In this document: positions 1-8,385 of the stretch, in pieces
Numbering within the stretch: position 1 is the first letter of the stretch
How the letters are laid out: the number at the start of each line of letters is the position of its first letter
NCBI GenBank assembly: GCA_038206725.1
Contig: JBBRAO010000011.1
Location: 11,670 to 75,669, forward strand
Origin: JBAXXL01 sp038206725
Lineage (GTDB): Bacteria; Bacteroidota; Ignavibacteria; Kapaibacteriales; UBA2268
DNA length: 64,000 nucleotides
Direction of reading: 5' to 3'
Notes under the pieces: model-generated
The model's input: only the letters and a program-made list of their open reading frames with translations
Database searches by the model: none
Told to the model about the DNA's origin: nothing
Made by a program: the position numbers and the translations under genes

Positions 1-1278
1 GAACGAAGTCCATCCCCAACCTGAAGTAACTAAACCCCCACGGAAAAATTCAAAATGTTGCCATCCTTCTTCCCAAAATCCGCCCCATACGTGGTCTTCA
101 CGCATAGTGCCTTGATAAATAGCAGGAATCAAGGCTGTTCTAGCGGCGGCCGTGATTAAGTAAGCATCTTCCCCGCAATTCCCACGATGTTGATACAATA
201 TTTGGCAAGGATTTATTGCTCTTGCCTTATTAGCTTCAGCATCAAGTGGTATTGCCCTTGACGCCCAATTGCAGAGCATATCTAATGCGCCATCTGTATT
301 AGCTATTTCTCTGCCAAAATATTTATAGGTTTTAACGCCGTCCCAAAGGTATTCAGCATTTGTCATCATATCTTGAAATTTCATAATGGTTTTTACTTCT
401 CCCACAGCAGTTTTCACGTTTACATTTGTATAATCATAGTTTGGATTAGGGTTATTCCAAATATAATCTTTCCAAAAATAACCATAAGTTCTTTGTTGGG
501 GATCATTCAGATTATCTTCCGACCATAAGCCTTCCTCAGAAAGCTTTGGCATTACAACATACCAGTAATAAATATCACGAGGTATTTCTTTCCATACATA
601 ACCCGAGGCCGTTTTTATCTTATATTCAGTTGTAGTATAATCGGCATACTCCTTTAACCTTACATATTTCAATTGAGGATCTAATTCATAAATCATTTCA
701 GCGTTTTGCTTTAATAAATTAATATTTTTCATAAATCTTGAATTTGTAAGTGCTTGTATTGATAAATTTGCTATTTGAAATGCAATTTCATCCTTTAGAA
801 CTTTAGCCGACCCCAAAATCAAATTAGCAAAGGTATCGGCTTTCGTGCCGAGCAATTCAAAATTTATTGCTAAATCTTTGCGAATCCATTCGGGTGATTC
901 CGCTAAGGCAAGCTTACATTTATCAGTGGCTTCATAAGCAGGTAAAACTTTTTCAAGGGTTTTAGTTCCGGTATTTATTTTATAAACAGAGTACTTCCCG
1001 TCATAGATTGTATGACTTGTATTTATCTTTTTGATTTCGTTGGTCTGACCGTAATAAATTTGGTCTGTAATATTGTTTTGTAAAAAAACAGTTATTATAT
1101 CGCCTGATTGTAATTTGTTGGGTTCAACTTTATACAACTGTATTTCTTGAATCGGTTGATTATATTTCTCTAATATTATTCCTTGAGCGGAATTTGGAAG
1201 AATACATATCGGATCTTTAGCAAATACCACAACCGCCGATATTAATGAAATTAACGTTAGTAAGAAAAAGTTTTTCAT
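1..1278 (-). CDS. Secreted transglutaminase-like protein (3' end outside window)
   Basis: An open minus-strand frame runs from an ATG at 1278 to the window edge, giving 426 residues without a stop; the C-terminus lies outside. The first ~20 residues form a signal peptide (MKNFFLLTLISLISAVVVFA), so the protein is exported. Near the end is a transglutaminase-like core: RGNCGEDAYL places a candidate nucleophile Cys at about residue 368, and EDHVWGGFW places a His at about 396. Cys-His spacing of this kind is typical of transglut_core domains, which act as proteases, peptide N-glycanases or crosslinkers. The Asp of the triad would lie beyond the edge. The ~360 residues before the core match no family I recognise. 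It lies 63 bp upstream of the beta-helix gene and may be cotranscribed. The family call is fairly good; the substrate is unknown. Confidence 0.7.
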   Translation of the reverse strand, partial: MKNFFLLTLISLISAVVVFAKDPICILPNSAQGIILEKYNQPIQEIQLYKVEPNKLQSGDIITVFLQNNITDQIYYGQTNEIKKINTSHTIYDGKYSVYKINTGTKTLEKVLPAYEATDKCKLALAESPEWIRKDLAINFELLGTKADTFANLILGSAKVLKDEIAFQIANLSIQALTNSRFMKNINLLKQNAEMIYELDPQLKYVRLKEYADYTTTEYKIKTASGYVWKEIPRDIYYWYVVMPKLSEEGLWSEDNLNDPQQRTYGYFWKDYIWNNPNPNYDYTNVNVKTAVGEVKTIMKFQDMMTNAEYLWDGVKTYKYFGREIANTDGALDMLCNWASRAIPLDAEANKARAINPCQILYQHRGNCGEDAYLITAAARTALIPAIYQGTMREDHVWGGFWEEGWQHFEFFRGGLVTSGWGWTSF

Positions 1279-1341
1279 TGTATTTCCTAAATTGATAAAA
1301 TAAATATATACTAATTTATGAAATTATTTTTGATTTCTGCG

Positions 1342-2955
1342 CTATATTTTCAAAATCGTTGTCGAATAACAATTTTCGCAGTTTATTATTTTCAGAAAAT
1401 AGACTCCTTTACTAATGTGGCTTAAATCAATTACGGTTTGTTGGTTCGTTATTTCGGTTTTATAGATTACTTCGCCCAGTAAATTAGATATAATGAGTTG
1501 CGATTGCTCGAGTTTCGTTGTACATATAGTAATTTTTTCTGAAAATGGGTTGGGGTAAACATTGATTGCAAGCCCTGCCCTATTTTCCAAAACCGATGTA
1601 ATAGCTCCCTTAAGAGTAGGCATTGTATCCAATTGCAATTTCCATCCCTTGTTATCCCCACTCCCCGAATATGCGCCTCTGAAAGTCCAGTCGCTTGAGT
1701 CGCCATTGAAATCTTTATTCCACCAAAGGAGAGTTTGGAAAATATCGTTCGAAGAAGCTTGTCCCGCAAGTTGACCATTTTTAGGGTATAAGCTGAGTGA
1801 ATTGATGTCCTTAGTAGCTGACAACACATATTTCGACGCATTTTCATAGGTATCAGTTATATTGTCTTCCATATTATCAAAATTGGTGATTGGAGCGGTC
1901 GCAAATACAGCATTTGCATAGCAATATTGCAGATATTTTGTGTTTGCGCTGTAAAGCCTAATTCCGCCCTTCGTATTTTTTACCCAAACCGTGTTATGAA
2001 AAATCTTTATATTCTGAGGTTCAACACCATTTTGCGAACTTATGTAAACAGCCCGAAAATCTTCTGAATTATTGTGATTTACAAAGATATTATTATACAA
2101 ATTGATATTTCCCGTTCCTTGGAATAAGGCTTCATTTGGATTTTGCCAAAAGAAGTTGCCATAAATTTCGTAATAATCATTTACGCCCCATCCTTTTTGT
2201 GGACACCCACCGACTAACAGGTTTGGTCTTGCCGAACTACCCGACGAACCATTAGCTTCCTTGGAGAAAACATTTTGACGGATAATGGTTTTTCCGTTTA
2301 CCGCAGTTCCTTCAAACTCGTCGCGAACGCCATCCAATTGGTGCTTGATTTCAATGTTATATCCGATTGTATTTGCTATATAATTATATTCGATAATTCC
2401 ATTTACAAATGGTTTGCCGCCATCGGAATTACCGAGGTACATCCCCGTTCCTGCACCAATTATCCTATTTTTACGAATAATCCAATTCCAAGCCGGACAT
2501 TTGGTACTAATTCCTACAATCTGCTGATTATTGCCATAATTTATGATATTCAAATATTCCAAAGTTATATGATGAGCCCAATTACCGGCGGTACCTTCGG
2601 CTTTCACCGCATCCACTGCTAAATTTAACCCATCCAACTGAAGATTTTTAATTATGATATAGGAACATTTGGTGAGGCTTAGGGTATTAACACCCGACTT
2701 TGCTTCGAAAACGGTGGTGTATAAATCACTGCTACCCATAATTACTATTGGTTGCGTATCAGTTCCGTTTCTATCAACCAATTTTAGGCTATTCGTATAA
2801 GTCCCGGCGGTTAAACAAAGTGTATCGCCGGCGGTTAATAAAGTTAAAGATGTTTTATAGTTTTCAGGAGTTGCGGTTATTAATTTCGCGAATGCTTTAT
2901 CGCTAATTGGAAAAAGTAAACAAATTAAGAATGCGGAGAAGTAGATTTTTTTCAT
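1342..2955 (-). CDS. Secreted parallel beta-helix protein with T9SS sorting domain
   Basis: 537 residues. A signal peptide covers residues 1-23 (ending DKAFA). The opening TPENYKTSLTLLTAGDTLCLTAGTY is the usual start of right-handed parallel beta-helix proteins such as pectate lyases and chondroitinase B-like polysaccharide lyases. Coil-like N-x-I/F-x-N repeats follow (NRIIGAGTGMYLGNS, YNYIANTIGYNIEIK, YGNFFWQNPNEALFQG, YNNIFVNHNNS). The last ~75 residues (from NVYPNPFSEKITI to GVYFLKI) are a T9SS type-A sorting domain, so export across the outer membrane by the Por system is expected. A polysaccharide lyase or binding role is likely from the fold, but I cannot assign catalytic residues or a substrate. 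Confidence 0.8.
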   Translation of the reverse strand: MKKIYFSAFLICLLFPISDKAFAKLITATPENYKTSLTLLTAGDTLCLTAGTYTNSLKLVDRNGTDTQPIVIMGSSDLYTTVFEAKSGVNTLSLTKCSYIIIKNLQLDGLNLAVDAVKAEGTAGNWAHHITLEYLNIINYGNNQQIVGISTKCPAWNWIIRKNRIIGAGTGMYLGNSDGGKPFVNGIIEYNYIANTIGYNIEIKHQLDGVRDEFEGTAVNGKTIIRQNVFSKEANGSSGSSARPNLLVGGCPQKGWGVNDYYEIYGNFFWQNPNEALFQGTGNINLYNNIFVNHNNSEDFRAVYISSQNGVEPQNIKIFHNTVWVKNTKGGIRLYSANTKYLQYCYANAVFATAPITNFDNMEDNITDTYENASKYVLSATKDINSLSLYPKNGQLAGQASSNDIFQTLLWWNKDFNGDSSDWTFRGAYSGSGDNKGWKLQLDTMPTLKGAITSVLENRAGLAINVYPNPFSEKITICTTKLEQSQLIISNLLGEVIYKTEITNQQTVIDLSHISKGVYFLKIINCENCYSTTILKI

Positions 2956-2988
2956 ATTTATATCACAATTAAGGTTATTAATTACAAG

Positions 2989-3309
2989 TCAATTCCAATA
3001 AAATCCATAGACCAAAAGCCTGTTAACGACAACTATCATAGCAAAGGAAATAAACGGCGCGATATACAGTTTATTCAATTTGCCAAATTCCTTGTTTGCG
3101 CTGTCAAGGGGGTACTTTGTTCCAAAAGCCGACCCCAAACCCGAAAGAAAAGCAAACGGACTACAAATCGCGGCTATCAAGCTAATAAAGGCAGGTGCGG
3201 GTAGATTGAGCAATGTTCTAATAACAATGCCGATAAACATAGAATAAATTAAAATTGACCCTATTACGAATATAAGTATCGAATTGATTAATATGTTTCT
3301 ATGTATCAT
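2989..3309 (-). CDS. Small hypothetical membrane protein
   Basis: 106 residues with three hydrophobic stretches at about 8-30, 38-60 and 82-104, so an integral membrane protein. The segment between helices two and three (FGTKYPLDSANKEFGKLNKLY) is polar. Its start codon directly follows the stop of the lipoprotein gene upstream, with no intervening base, so translation is probably coupled and it is the last gene of the crcB-led operon. I recognise no family. Confidence 0.6.
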   Translation of the reverse strand: MIHRNILINSILIFVIGSILIYSMFIGIVIRTLLNLPAPAFISLIAAICSPFAFLSGLGSAFGTKYPLDSANKEFGKLNKLYIAPFISFAMIVVVNRLLVYGFYWN

Positions 3310-3840
3310 CTATTTCGCTTCCCTCAATTCTTTCCGCCAAGCAGAAAGACTGATTACTGTGTCGTTTACCACATCGTAGAATTTTATTTCGTTGGTTTTT
3401 GGATAAACGTAGAAATTAAAGTGCGCTACATAGTTCGTGCCGTTGTCCACGCCGGCTTTTACCCAGTAACACTGTTCGTTTAATTCCTTTGGACTCGCAT
3501 AAATCCAAACAATCATACGTCGCGCACCTTTGGTTTGCTTTTCAATATATTTAGCGCGTTCCTTTACTTCGGGAAGATCAAAAATCAAATAGCAAATTTT
3601 CTGTTCATTTTTGTCATTGATGAGTGGTTTGTCGGAGTTATCGGTATTGACAGGGTCCTTTTCAATATCACTCCAAAGTCCGGTCGTGTCAACCTTCTTT
3701 TCTTTCTTTTCTTTTGGACTAACGGTTTCTTTGACATCTTTAACGGCTTTGCCAAAATCAATCTTTTTATTCCAAAAATCTGAATCACAAGCTGTTAACA
3801 ACAAAGATAATACTAATAATACAAGTATATTTTTATTCAT
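3310..3840 (-). CDS. Hypothetical lipoprotein
   Basis: 176 residues. A type II signal peptide is visible: hydrophobic residues 5-16 followed by the lipobox LLTAC, with the lipidated Cys at 18. A lysine-rich linker (KEKKEKK) precedes a folded part that contains FDLPEVKERAKYIEKQTKGARR and ends in SLSAWRKELREAK. I recognise no domain. It lies 9 bp after the ADP-ribosylglycohydrolase gene and abuts the small membrane protein gene, which places it inside the crcB-led operon. Confidence 0.65.
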   Translation of the reverse strand: MNKNILVLLVLSLLLTACDSDFWNKKIDFGKAVKDVKETVSPKEKKEKKVDTTGLWSDIEKDPVNTDNSDKPLINDKNEQKICYLIFDLPEVKERAKYIEKQTKGARRMIVWIYASPKELNEQCYWVKAGVDNGTNYVAHFNFYVYPKTNEIKFYDVVNDTVISLSAWRKELREAK

Positions 3841-3849
3841 AATTCCCTC

Positions 3850-4632
3850 TTAATATCCATATTTTTCTGAAAATTTTTCAATTAATTCTATCATTTCCCG
3901 TGGAATAATATTCATTACATTTTCTATTATCTTTTCGGGTATTTCTTTGTAATACGCTTCGGCTATACTTCCTGATATACAAGCAAGCGTGTCGCTGTCA
4001 CCTCCGAGCGATATGGCTAACCGGATTGCGCTTTCAAAATCGGTACTTTCCAAAAATGCTATTATTGATTCCGGAACTGTGCCTTGACAGCTTTCATCAA
4101 ATGCAAAAATTGCTCTAATTTCGTCTATGCTCCTATCCAAATCGTAACCGAATGTATCTTTTATATATTCTTTTATTTCGGCTTTGGTTTTACCGGTTCT
4201 TGCTAAAAATATTGCCGACGCTGTGGCTTGAGCACCTTTGATTCCTTCGGGATGGTTGTGGGTTACTTCGGCGCTTCGTTTTGCTTCTATTAAAATTTCT
4301 TCCAATGAATCATAAGCCCAACCTACGGGACTCACGCGCATAGCTGAACCATTACCCCAACTATTATACGGTTTTGGCGATTCTTCATCTATCCACTTCA
4401 CAAACCTTCCACCATAACCGCGATCCGGAAAATTTCTGCCGTAAGATTGATATACTACCGTGTAGTCTAATTTGTGGAGAATACAATCCATTGTTGCAAA
4501 TGTCATCACACTATCGTCTGTAAAAAAGTTCTTTCCGTTAAAAAGTGGAAACTCTGTAGTTTTGATATTATGCCATTCATAAACTGAGCCAACAATGCCG
4601 CCGATCATAGACCCTAAGATAAGATTCTTCAT
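3850..4632 (-). CDS. ADP-ribosylglycohydrolase family protein
   Basis: 260 residues, typical of the DraG/ARH family, which removes ADP-ribose from modified proteins or hydrolyses related ADP-ribosyl conjugates using two metal ions. Metal ligands are visible in FTDDSVMT (TDDS at residues 38-41) and in the C-terminal GGDSDTLACISGSIAEA (about 208-224); the family usually shows GGDTDT there, so Ser replaces Thr. HNHPEGIKGAQA fits the conserved middle helix. There is no signal peptide, so it is cytoplasmic. The start codon abuts the stop of the DUF190 gene upstream, so it belongs to the fluoride-channel operon. The substrate cannot be read from sequence; nitrogenase reactivation is unlikely to be the role here since no nif gene is near. 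Confidence 0.85.
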   Translation of the reverse strand: MKNLILGSMIGGIVGSVYEWHNIKTTEFPLFNGKNFFTDDSVMTFATMDCILHKLDYTVVYQSYGRNFPDRGYGGRFVKWIDEESPKPYNSWGNGSAMRVSPVGWAYDSLEEILIEAKRSAEVTHNHPEGIKGAQATASAIFLARTGKTKAEIKEYIKDTFGYDLDRSIDEIRAIFAFDESCQGTVPESIIAFLESTDFESAIRLAISLGGDSDTLACISGSIAEAYYKEIPEKIIENVMNIIPREMIELIEKFSEKYGY

Positions 4633-4980
4633 TTACATACCCGGTTTATATCTTATTACTTCAGCTTTTTCAATTGTTATTAAACCACCGGATTTTGTTT
4701 TCTCGAATAAATTTTCAACTATCAAAACAAAATTTCTAATTTTTTCTTCGGTATCGACAATTTCGATTATCAATGGTAAATCGGAAGAAATATCAAACAA
4801 TTTTGCTGTGTGGATTTTTGAATTGGGTCCAAAGCCCATAATTCCTCTCGTAACTGTTGCACCCGAAAGCCCTTGCTTCTTAGCTTCATATACAATTACT
4901 TCATATAGGGGTTGATGAGCAAGTTTGTCCGATTCACCGATGAATATCCGAAGTAGTTTAGCGTTTGGGTTATTTTTCAT
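4633..4980 (-). CDS. DUF190 family protein, CrcB-associated
   Basis: 115 residues matching the DUF190 family, small ferredoxin-like-fold proteins often encoded beside or fused to CrcB. Visible family features are the N-terminal AKLLRIFIGESDK, the central GLSGATVTRGIMGFG and LPLIIEIVDTEEKI. It starts 2 bp after the crcB stop codon and its own stop touches the ADP-ribosylglycohydrolase start, so the three are probably cotranscribed. The family is proposed to bind small molecules or regulate the partner channel, but the biochemical role is not established. Confidence 0.85.
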   Translation of the reverse strand: MKNNPNAKLLRIFIGESDKLAHQPLYEVIVYEAKKQGLSGATVTRGIMGFGPNSKIHTAKLFDISSDLPLIIEIVDTEEKIRNFVLIVENLFEKTKSGGLITIEKAEVIRYKPGM

Positions 4981-4982
4981 TG

Positions 4983-5354
4983 TTATACCAATTTAGTGAT
5001 TGAAAAGCCGATAAAGGTAGCCACAAGTCCAACTAGGACACTTGCGCCAACATAAGTAGCCGCGGATAATAGTTGTCCATCTCTAAGCATTGCAATTGTT
5101 TCATTGGAAAAAGCGGAAAATGTTGTGAATCCCCCTAAAAATCCTGTTGCCAAGAACAAGCGCCATTCAGGTGAAATGTTACCTCTTTCACTAAGCCCAA
5201 ATACAAGACCGATAAGCAAACATCCTGTTATATTAACCACAAAAGTTCCGAAAGGAAAAGTAGATAGAAACTTTGCTTGTACAAATTGAGAAATAAGGTA
5301 TCGGGATACCCCACCCAAAAAACTACCCGCGCCTATAGCCAGTATTATTTTCAT
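4983..5354 (-). CDS. crcB: Fluoride ion channel CrcB/Fluc
   Basis: 123 residues with four hydrophobic helices, the usual size for the dual-topology fluoride channel that exports F- and protects enolase and pyrophosphatase. The family signatures are all present: GAGSFLGGVSRYLISQ at the start, PFGTFVVNITGCLLIG with the pore Asn, and GFLGGFTTFSAFSNE with the TTFS and Phe-box residues. It is first gene of the minus-strand operon. About 100 bp of upstream sequence was read for a fluoride riboswitch and none was recognised, so induction by fluoride is not shown here. Confidence 0.93.
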   Translation of the reverse strand: MKIILAIGAGSFLGGVSRYLISQFVQAKFLSTFPFGTFVVNITGCLLIGLVFGLSERGNISPEWRLFLATGFLGGFTTFSAFSNETIAMLRDGQLLSAATYVGASVLVGLVATFIGFSITKLV

Positions 5355-5559
5355 ATTTAGATTGTCCGTTTTGTTTGTGCCTTGTTCTTTACAGATTACT
5401 TAAAACTTATTTTTTTCGGAATATCATTATCAAAAATATAAAATTAACTTTTTTTTTGAAAATATCTACATTTTTATGGAAAGAATTACTGATCAATTAA
5501 ATATAATTTATTGGCCTCTACTTTATAGAATAGTCCAGGATTTTCGATTAAAGCTAATA

Positions 5560-5588
5560 AAAGCCGATATCGTTTAAATATCGGCTTT
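5560..5588 (-). terminator. Rho-independent terminator after the KAS III-like gene
   Basis: Perfect 11-bp stem (arms 5560-5570 and 5578-5588) with a 7-nt loop, about 70 bp after the stop of the ketosynthase gene. On the minus strand the stem runs into TTTTATT. It also separates this gene from the crcB operon. Confidence 0.75.
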
Positions 5589-5657
5589 GGCTATTTTAGG
5601 TTTTTCAAACGATGCTGTTTGGAAATAATAAAAATTATTTATGACTAAAACCAATGT

Positions 5658-6740
5658 TTATGGGAATTTATAAACAACAGCGTTCACATTCATCCCTGCT
5701 CCAACTGATGCTAAAACACAAATATCACCTGAATCGAATGAATGATTTTCTAATTTGCCCTTCTGCAAAAGATCCAATAAAATTGGTATAGTCGCAACTG
5801 AGTTATTACCCAATTTGGCAATTGTCATAGGCATTATATGTTCCGGTGCTTCTTTAGTATCATAAAGCTTCAACAATCTTTGCAAAATCGCTTCATCCAT
5901 CTTTGCATTTGCTTGATGAATAAGAAGTTTCTTGATGTCCGAAAGTTTTAAACCAGCTTTATCAATACAATCTTTTATCGCACCCGGAACGGTGGTTAAT
6001 GCGTATTCATAGAGCTTACGACCATTCATCTTCAAAAATAAAGTTTCTTTTCCATAGTTAGGATTATATGATTGAGCCATTGTGAGCAGAGAAGCGTGTT
6101 TTATCGTATCGGAACGCGTTATGTGAGATAAAATTCCGGCGGGGGTATCACTGATTTGTTGCTCAATGATTACTGCACCTGCACCATCAGAATATATCAT
6201 ACTATCTATATCGTGTGGATCAGAAATTCTTGATAAAGTTTCAGCACCGATAATCAAAGCGCGCTTTGCATCACCGGATTTTATAAAATAATTTGCCTGA
6301 ATAACACCTTGTAACCAACCCGGACATCCAAAAGGAATATCATAAGCAACTGTTAAAGGGTTTTTAATTCCTAATTTAGCTTTTACTCGTGAGGCTAACG
6401 TAGGTACAATATCTGTTCTTGGATTATCTTTTTTTACATCGCCGAAATTATGTGCTACGATTATGTAATCAAGAGTTTCCATATCAGTATTGGAAGATTC
6501 CAATGCGTCTTTAGCGGCAAAATAAGCTAAATCCGATGTTACGTGTTCATCATCAGCGTAACGTCTCTCTTCAATTTCAGTTATCTCTTGAAATTTTTCA
6601 ATGATTTCCTGATTAGAACGAGCGATTCTTGCACCGGTTGCATCATAAAATTCATTTTGAAGGAAGCTCTCGTTTTTTACAATGTTTTCCGGTATAAATC
6701 TACCGGTTCCAATAATTACAATATTAACTAATTCATTCAT
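5658..6740 (-). CDS. 3-oxoacyl-ACP synthase III-like (KAS III/FabH family)
   Basis: 360 residues, slightly longer than E. coli FabH. The thiolase-fold catalytic triad is complete: Cys139 in DIPFGCPGW, His274 in LLIHQANAKMD and Asn311 in KLGNNSVAT. Such enzymes condense an acyl-CoA starter with malonyl-ACP to begin fatty acid synthesis, or act in secondary lipid and hydrocarbon pathways. FGCPGW differs from the common FabH pattern ACAGF, and the N-terminal half contains an extra acidic segment (EKFQEITEIEERRYADDEH). This could therefore be a specialised paralogue rather than the housekeeping FabH. It follows a FabK/nitronate monooxygenase-like gene by ~170 bp on the same strand, which fits a shared lipid role, and a terminator follows. 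Confidence 0.85.
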   Translation of the reverse strand: MNELVNIVIIGTGRFIPENIVKNESFLQNEFYDATGARIARSNQEIIEKFQEITEIEERRYADDEHVTSDLAYFAAKDALESSNTDMETLDYIIVAHNFGDVKKDNPRTDIVPTLASRVKAKLGIKNPLTVAYDIPFGCPGWLQGVIQANYFIKSGDAKRALIIGAETLSRISDPHDIDSMIYSDGAGAVIIEQQISDTPAGILSHITRSDTIKHASLLTMAQSYNPNYGKETLFLKMNGRKLYEYALTTVPGAIKDCIDKAGLKLSDIKKLLIHQANAKMDEAILQRLLKLYDTKEAPEHIMPMTIAKLGNNSVATIPILLDLLQKGKLENHSFDSGDICVLASVGAGMNVNAVVYKFP

Positions 6741-6912
6741 AATGTTACTTGTTTATGGATTAAATAAATTCATTTTTTTAATCTAATGTTAATTGTTAGA
6801 TAAGAAAATGAAATTATGAATATAAAATGATTTATAAAAATAAATTAATATAACTCTCAAAAATTCATTTCGGAATTTTGCAGTATATATATGTAAAGGT
6901 CTTTGTATTGTG

Positions 6913-8007
6913 CTAAAAAGCGGCCAGTAATTCTCGTTTCAAAGTTGCAATCAATGATTTTACAGATACAATCTCAGTACATCTATATGCATTGGATCCT
7001 GCAAATGCAAAAGCATTGTCAAATATACCCTGTGCTGAACTGCTCAAAACTCGAGCAATACAGTAAGGCGCCTGTCTTGGGTTACAAGTACGAAGACATC
7101 TATACGGACAATTGAATGGAGAAGTTTCTCCGTTAAGTATCCTTATAACAAAATTGTTTTTAATTACTCTACCCGGTAAACCTACCGGACTTTTAATAAT
7201 TTCCAAATCATCTATTTCTGAATTTATGTAGGCTTCTTTGAATTTGAGGTCAACATCACATTCATCAGTACAAACAAAACGAGTTGCCATCTGAACGCCC
7301 GAGGCTCCCAATTTCAAAAATCTCGCGATATCATCACCTGTAAAAATGCCACCAGCTGCAATGATTGGAATTTTCTCATCGAGAGATTTCATCATATCTA
7401 CCATTTCGGTAACTATTGTTTCAAGTTTAGGTGCAGTATGGTTGACTATTTCATCATAAGAAAATCCAATGTGTCCGCCGGCTTCAACACCTTCGACGAT
7501 AACAGCATCAGGGATTTTATTATAATTCTTTTTCCATTTTTGGTAAATTATATTGAATGCACGCGTTGATGAAACTATTGGAATGATTTTAACATCAGAA
7601 CCCTGAGTATATTTGGGTAAATCAAGTGGTAAACCTGAACCACAAACAATAATATCAACATTTTCTTCGACGCAAACTTTAACTAATTCTTCATAATTGG
7701 ACAATACAACAAGTATATTGACTGCTATAACCCCGTTAGAATTAGATTTTGCTTTGCGTATAGCATCTCTTAATGCTTCAGTAGTTTGACCATCAAATGC
7801 GGCATTAGGGTTATTTATATAGTCTGATAATCCAACACTTGCTATTGTGCCAACAGCACCTTCGTTTGCGACCGCCGCAGCTAAATTGGGTCCGGAAACT
7901 CGAACACCCATACCGCCCTGAATAATCGGTGGGTTTATCACTAAGTTTCCAATTGTCAATGAAGGTATGGTTTTCGGAACCTCTATTTTTTCACTTAAAT
8001 TCGTCAT
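6913..8007 (-). CDS. Nitronate monooxygenase / FabK-like flavoprotein
   Basis: 364 residues with a TIM-barrel FMN-binding fold of the NPD (2-nitropropane dioxygenase) family. Visible are PPIIQGGMGVRVSGPNLAAA near the N-terminus, VEGVEAGGHIGF in the middle and IIAAGGIFTGDDIARFLKLGASGVQMATRF, which forms the phosphate-binding loop. Family members oxidise nitronates or, in the FabK branch, reduce enoyl-ACP. The Cys-rich tail (NCPYRCLRTCNPRQAPYC) is notable and could bind a metal or cluster. The neighbour downstream is a KAS III-like enzyme, which mildly favours an acyl-chain role over nitronate detoxification. The exact reaction is open. Confidence 0.8.
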   Translation of the reverse strand: MTNLSEKIEVPKTIPSLTIGNLVINPPIIQGGMGVRVSGPNLAAAVANEGAVGTIASVGLSDYINNPNAAFDGQTTEALRDAIRKAKSNSNGVIAVNILVVLSNYEELVKVCVEENVDIIVCGSGLPLDLPKYTQGSDVKIIPIVSSTRAFNIIYQKWKKNYNKIPDAVIVEGVEAGGHIGFSYDEIVNHTAPKLETIVTEMVDMMKSLDEKIPIIAAGGIFTGDDIARFLKLGASGVQMATRFVCTDECDVDLKFKEAYINSEIDDLEIIKSPVGLPGRVIKNNFVIRILNGETSPFNCPYRCLRTCNPRQAPYCIARVLSSSAQGIFDNAFAFAGSNAYRCTEIVSVKSLIATLKRELLAAF

Positions 8008-8385
8008 TTATAAATATCTTAATTTTCAAATTTGTATTTAGTATATCTTCAAAATTACATATTATTTAACAAAAACAAACATAAATACTAAAAAAGCGCC
8101 TTGATTTTACAAATACGGATTATTAAATATTAATAGAAGTATATTATTTACTAGTGATATAACTATCAATCACGATTTTTGCACAATCCATTTTTTATGC
8201 TGCTATTTTGATTTCTGATGAGTGAACTAATAAGCATATTTTAGAAAATACAATAAACAATGCTTAGAAGCGAAGACAAAAAAATACACTCATATAGTCA
8301 CATATAAGTGTATTAGTATCTTATTTTATAATCAGTTACCAACTATAACTATCAATCCATAGTTTTTGAATTTCGTTTTATGATT
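8008..8385. other. AT-rich intergenic stretch
   Basis: About 380 bp with no convincing coding frame. It holds the 5' region of the flavoprotein gene and the terminator hairpin at 8283-8314. A 13-bp word (ataactatcaatc) occurs at 8159-8171 and 8345-8357 with no other shared context. I see nothing else. Confidence 0.6.
8283..8314 (-). terminator. Rho-independent terminator after the PH-SHOCT gene
   Basis: Imperfect hairpin with arms AATACACTcATAT and ATATaAGTGTATT, a 6-nt loop and one internal mismatch. On the minus strand it is followed by seven T residues. It lies 72 bp past the stop of the gene that ends at 8386. Confidence 0.7.

Noticed and set aside
5355..5460. Fluoride riboswitch ahead of crcB
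   Set aside because: The upstream sequence was read on the minus strand and lacks the conserved pseudoknot pieces of the crcB-motif RNA; it is plain AT-rich sequence.
8159..8357. 13-bp direct repeat ataactatcaatc
   Set aside because: Short, AT-rich and without further shared flanks; chance is a sufficient explanation.
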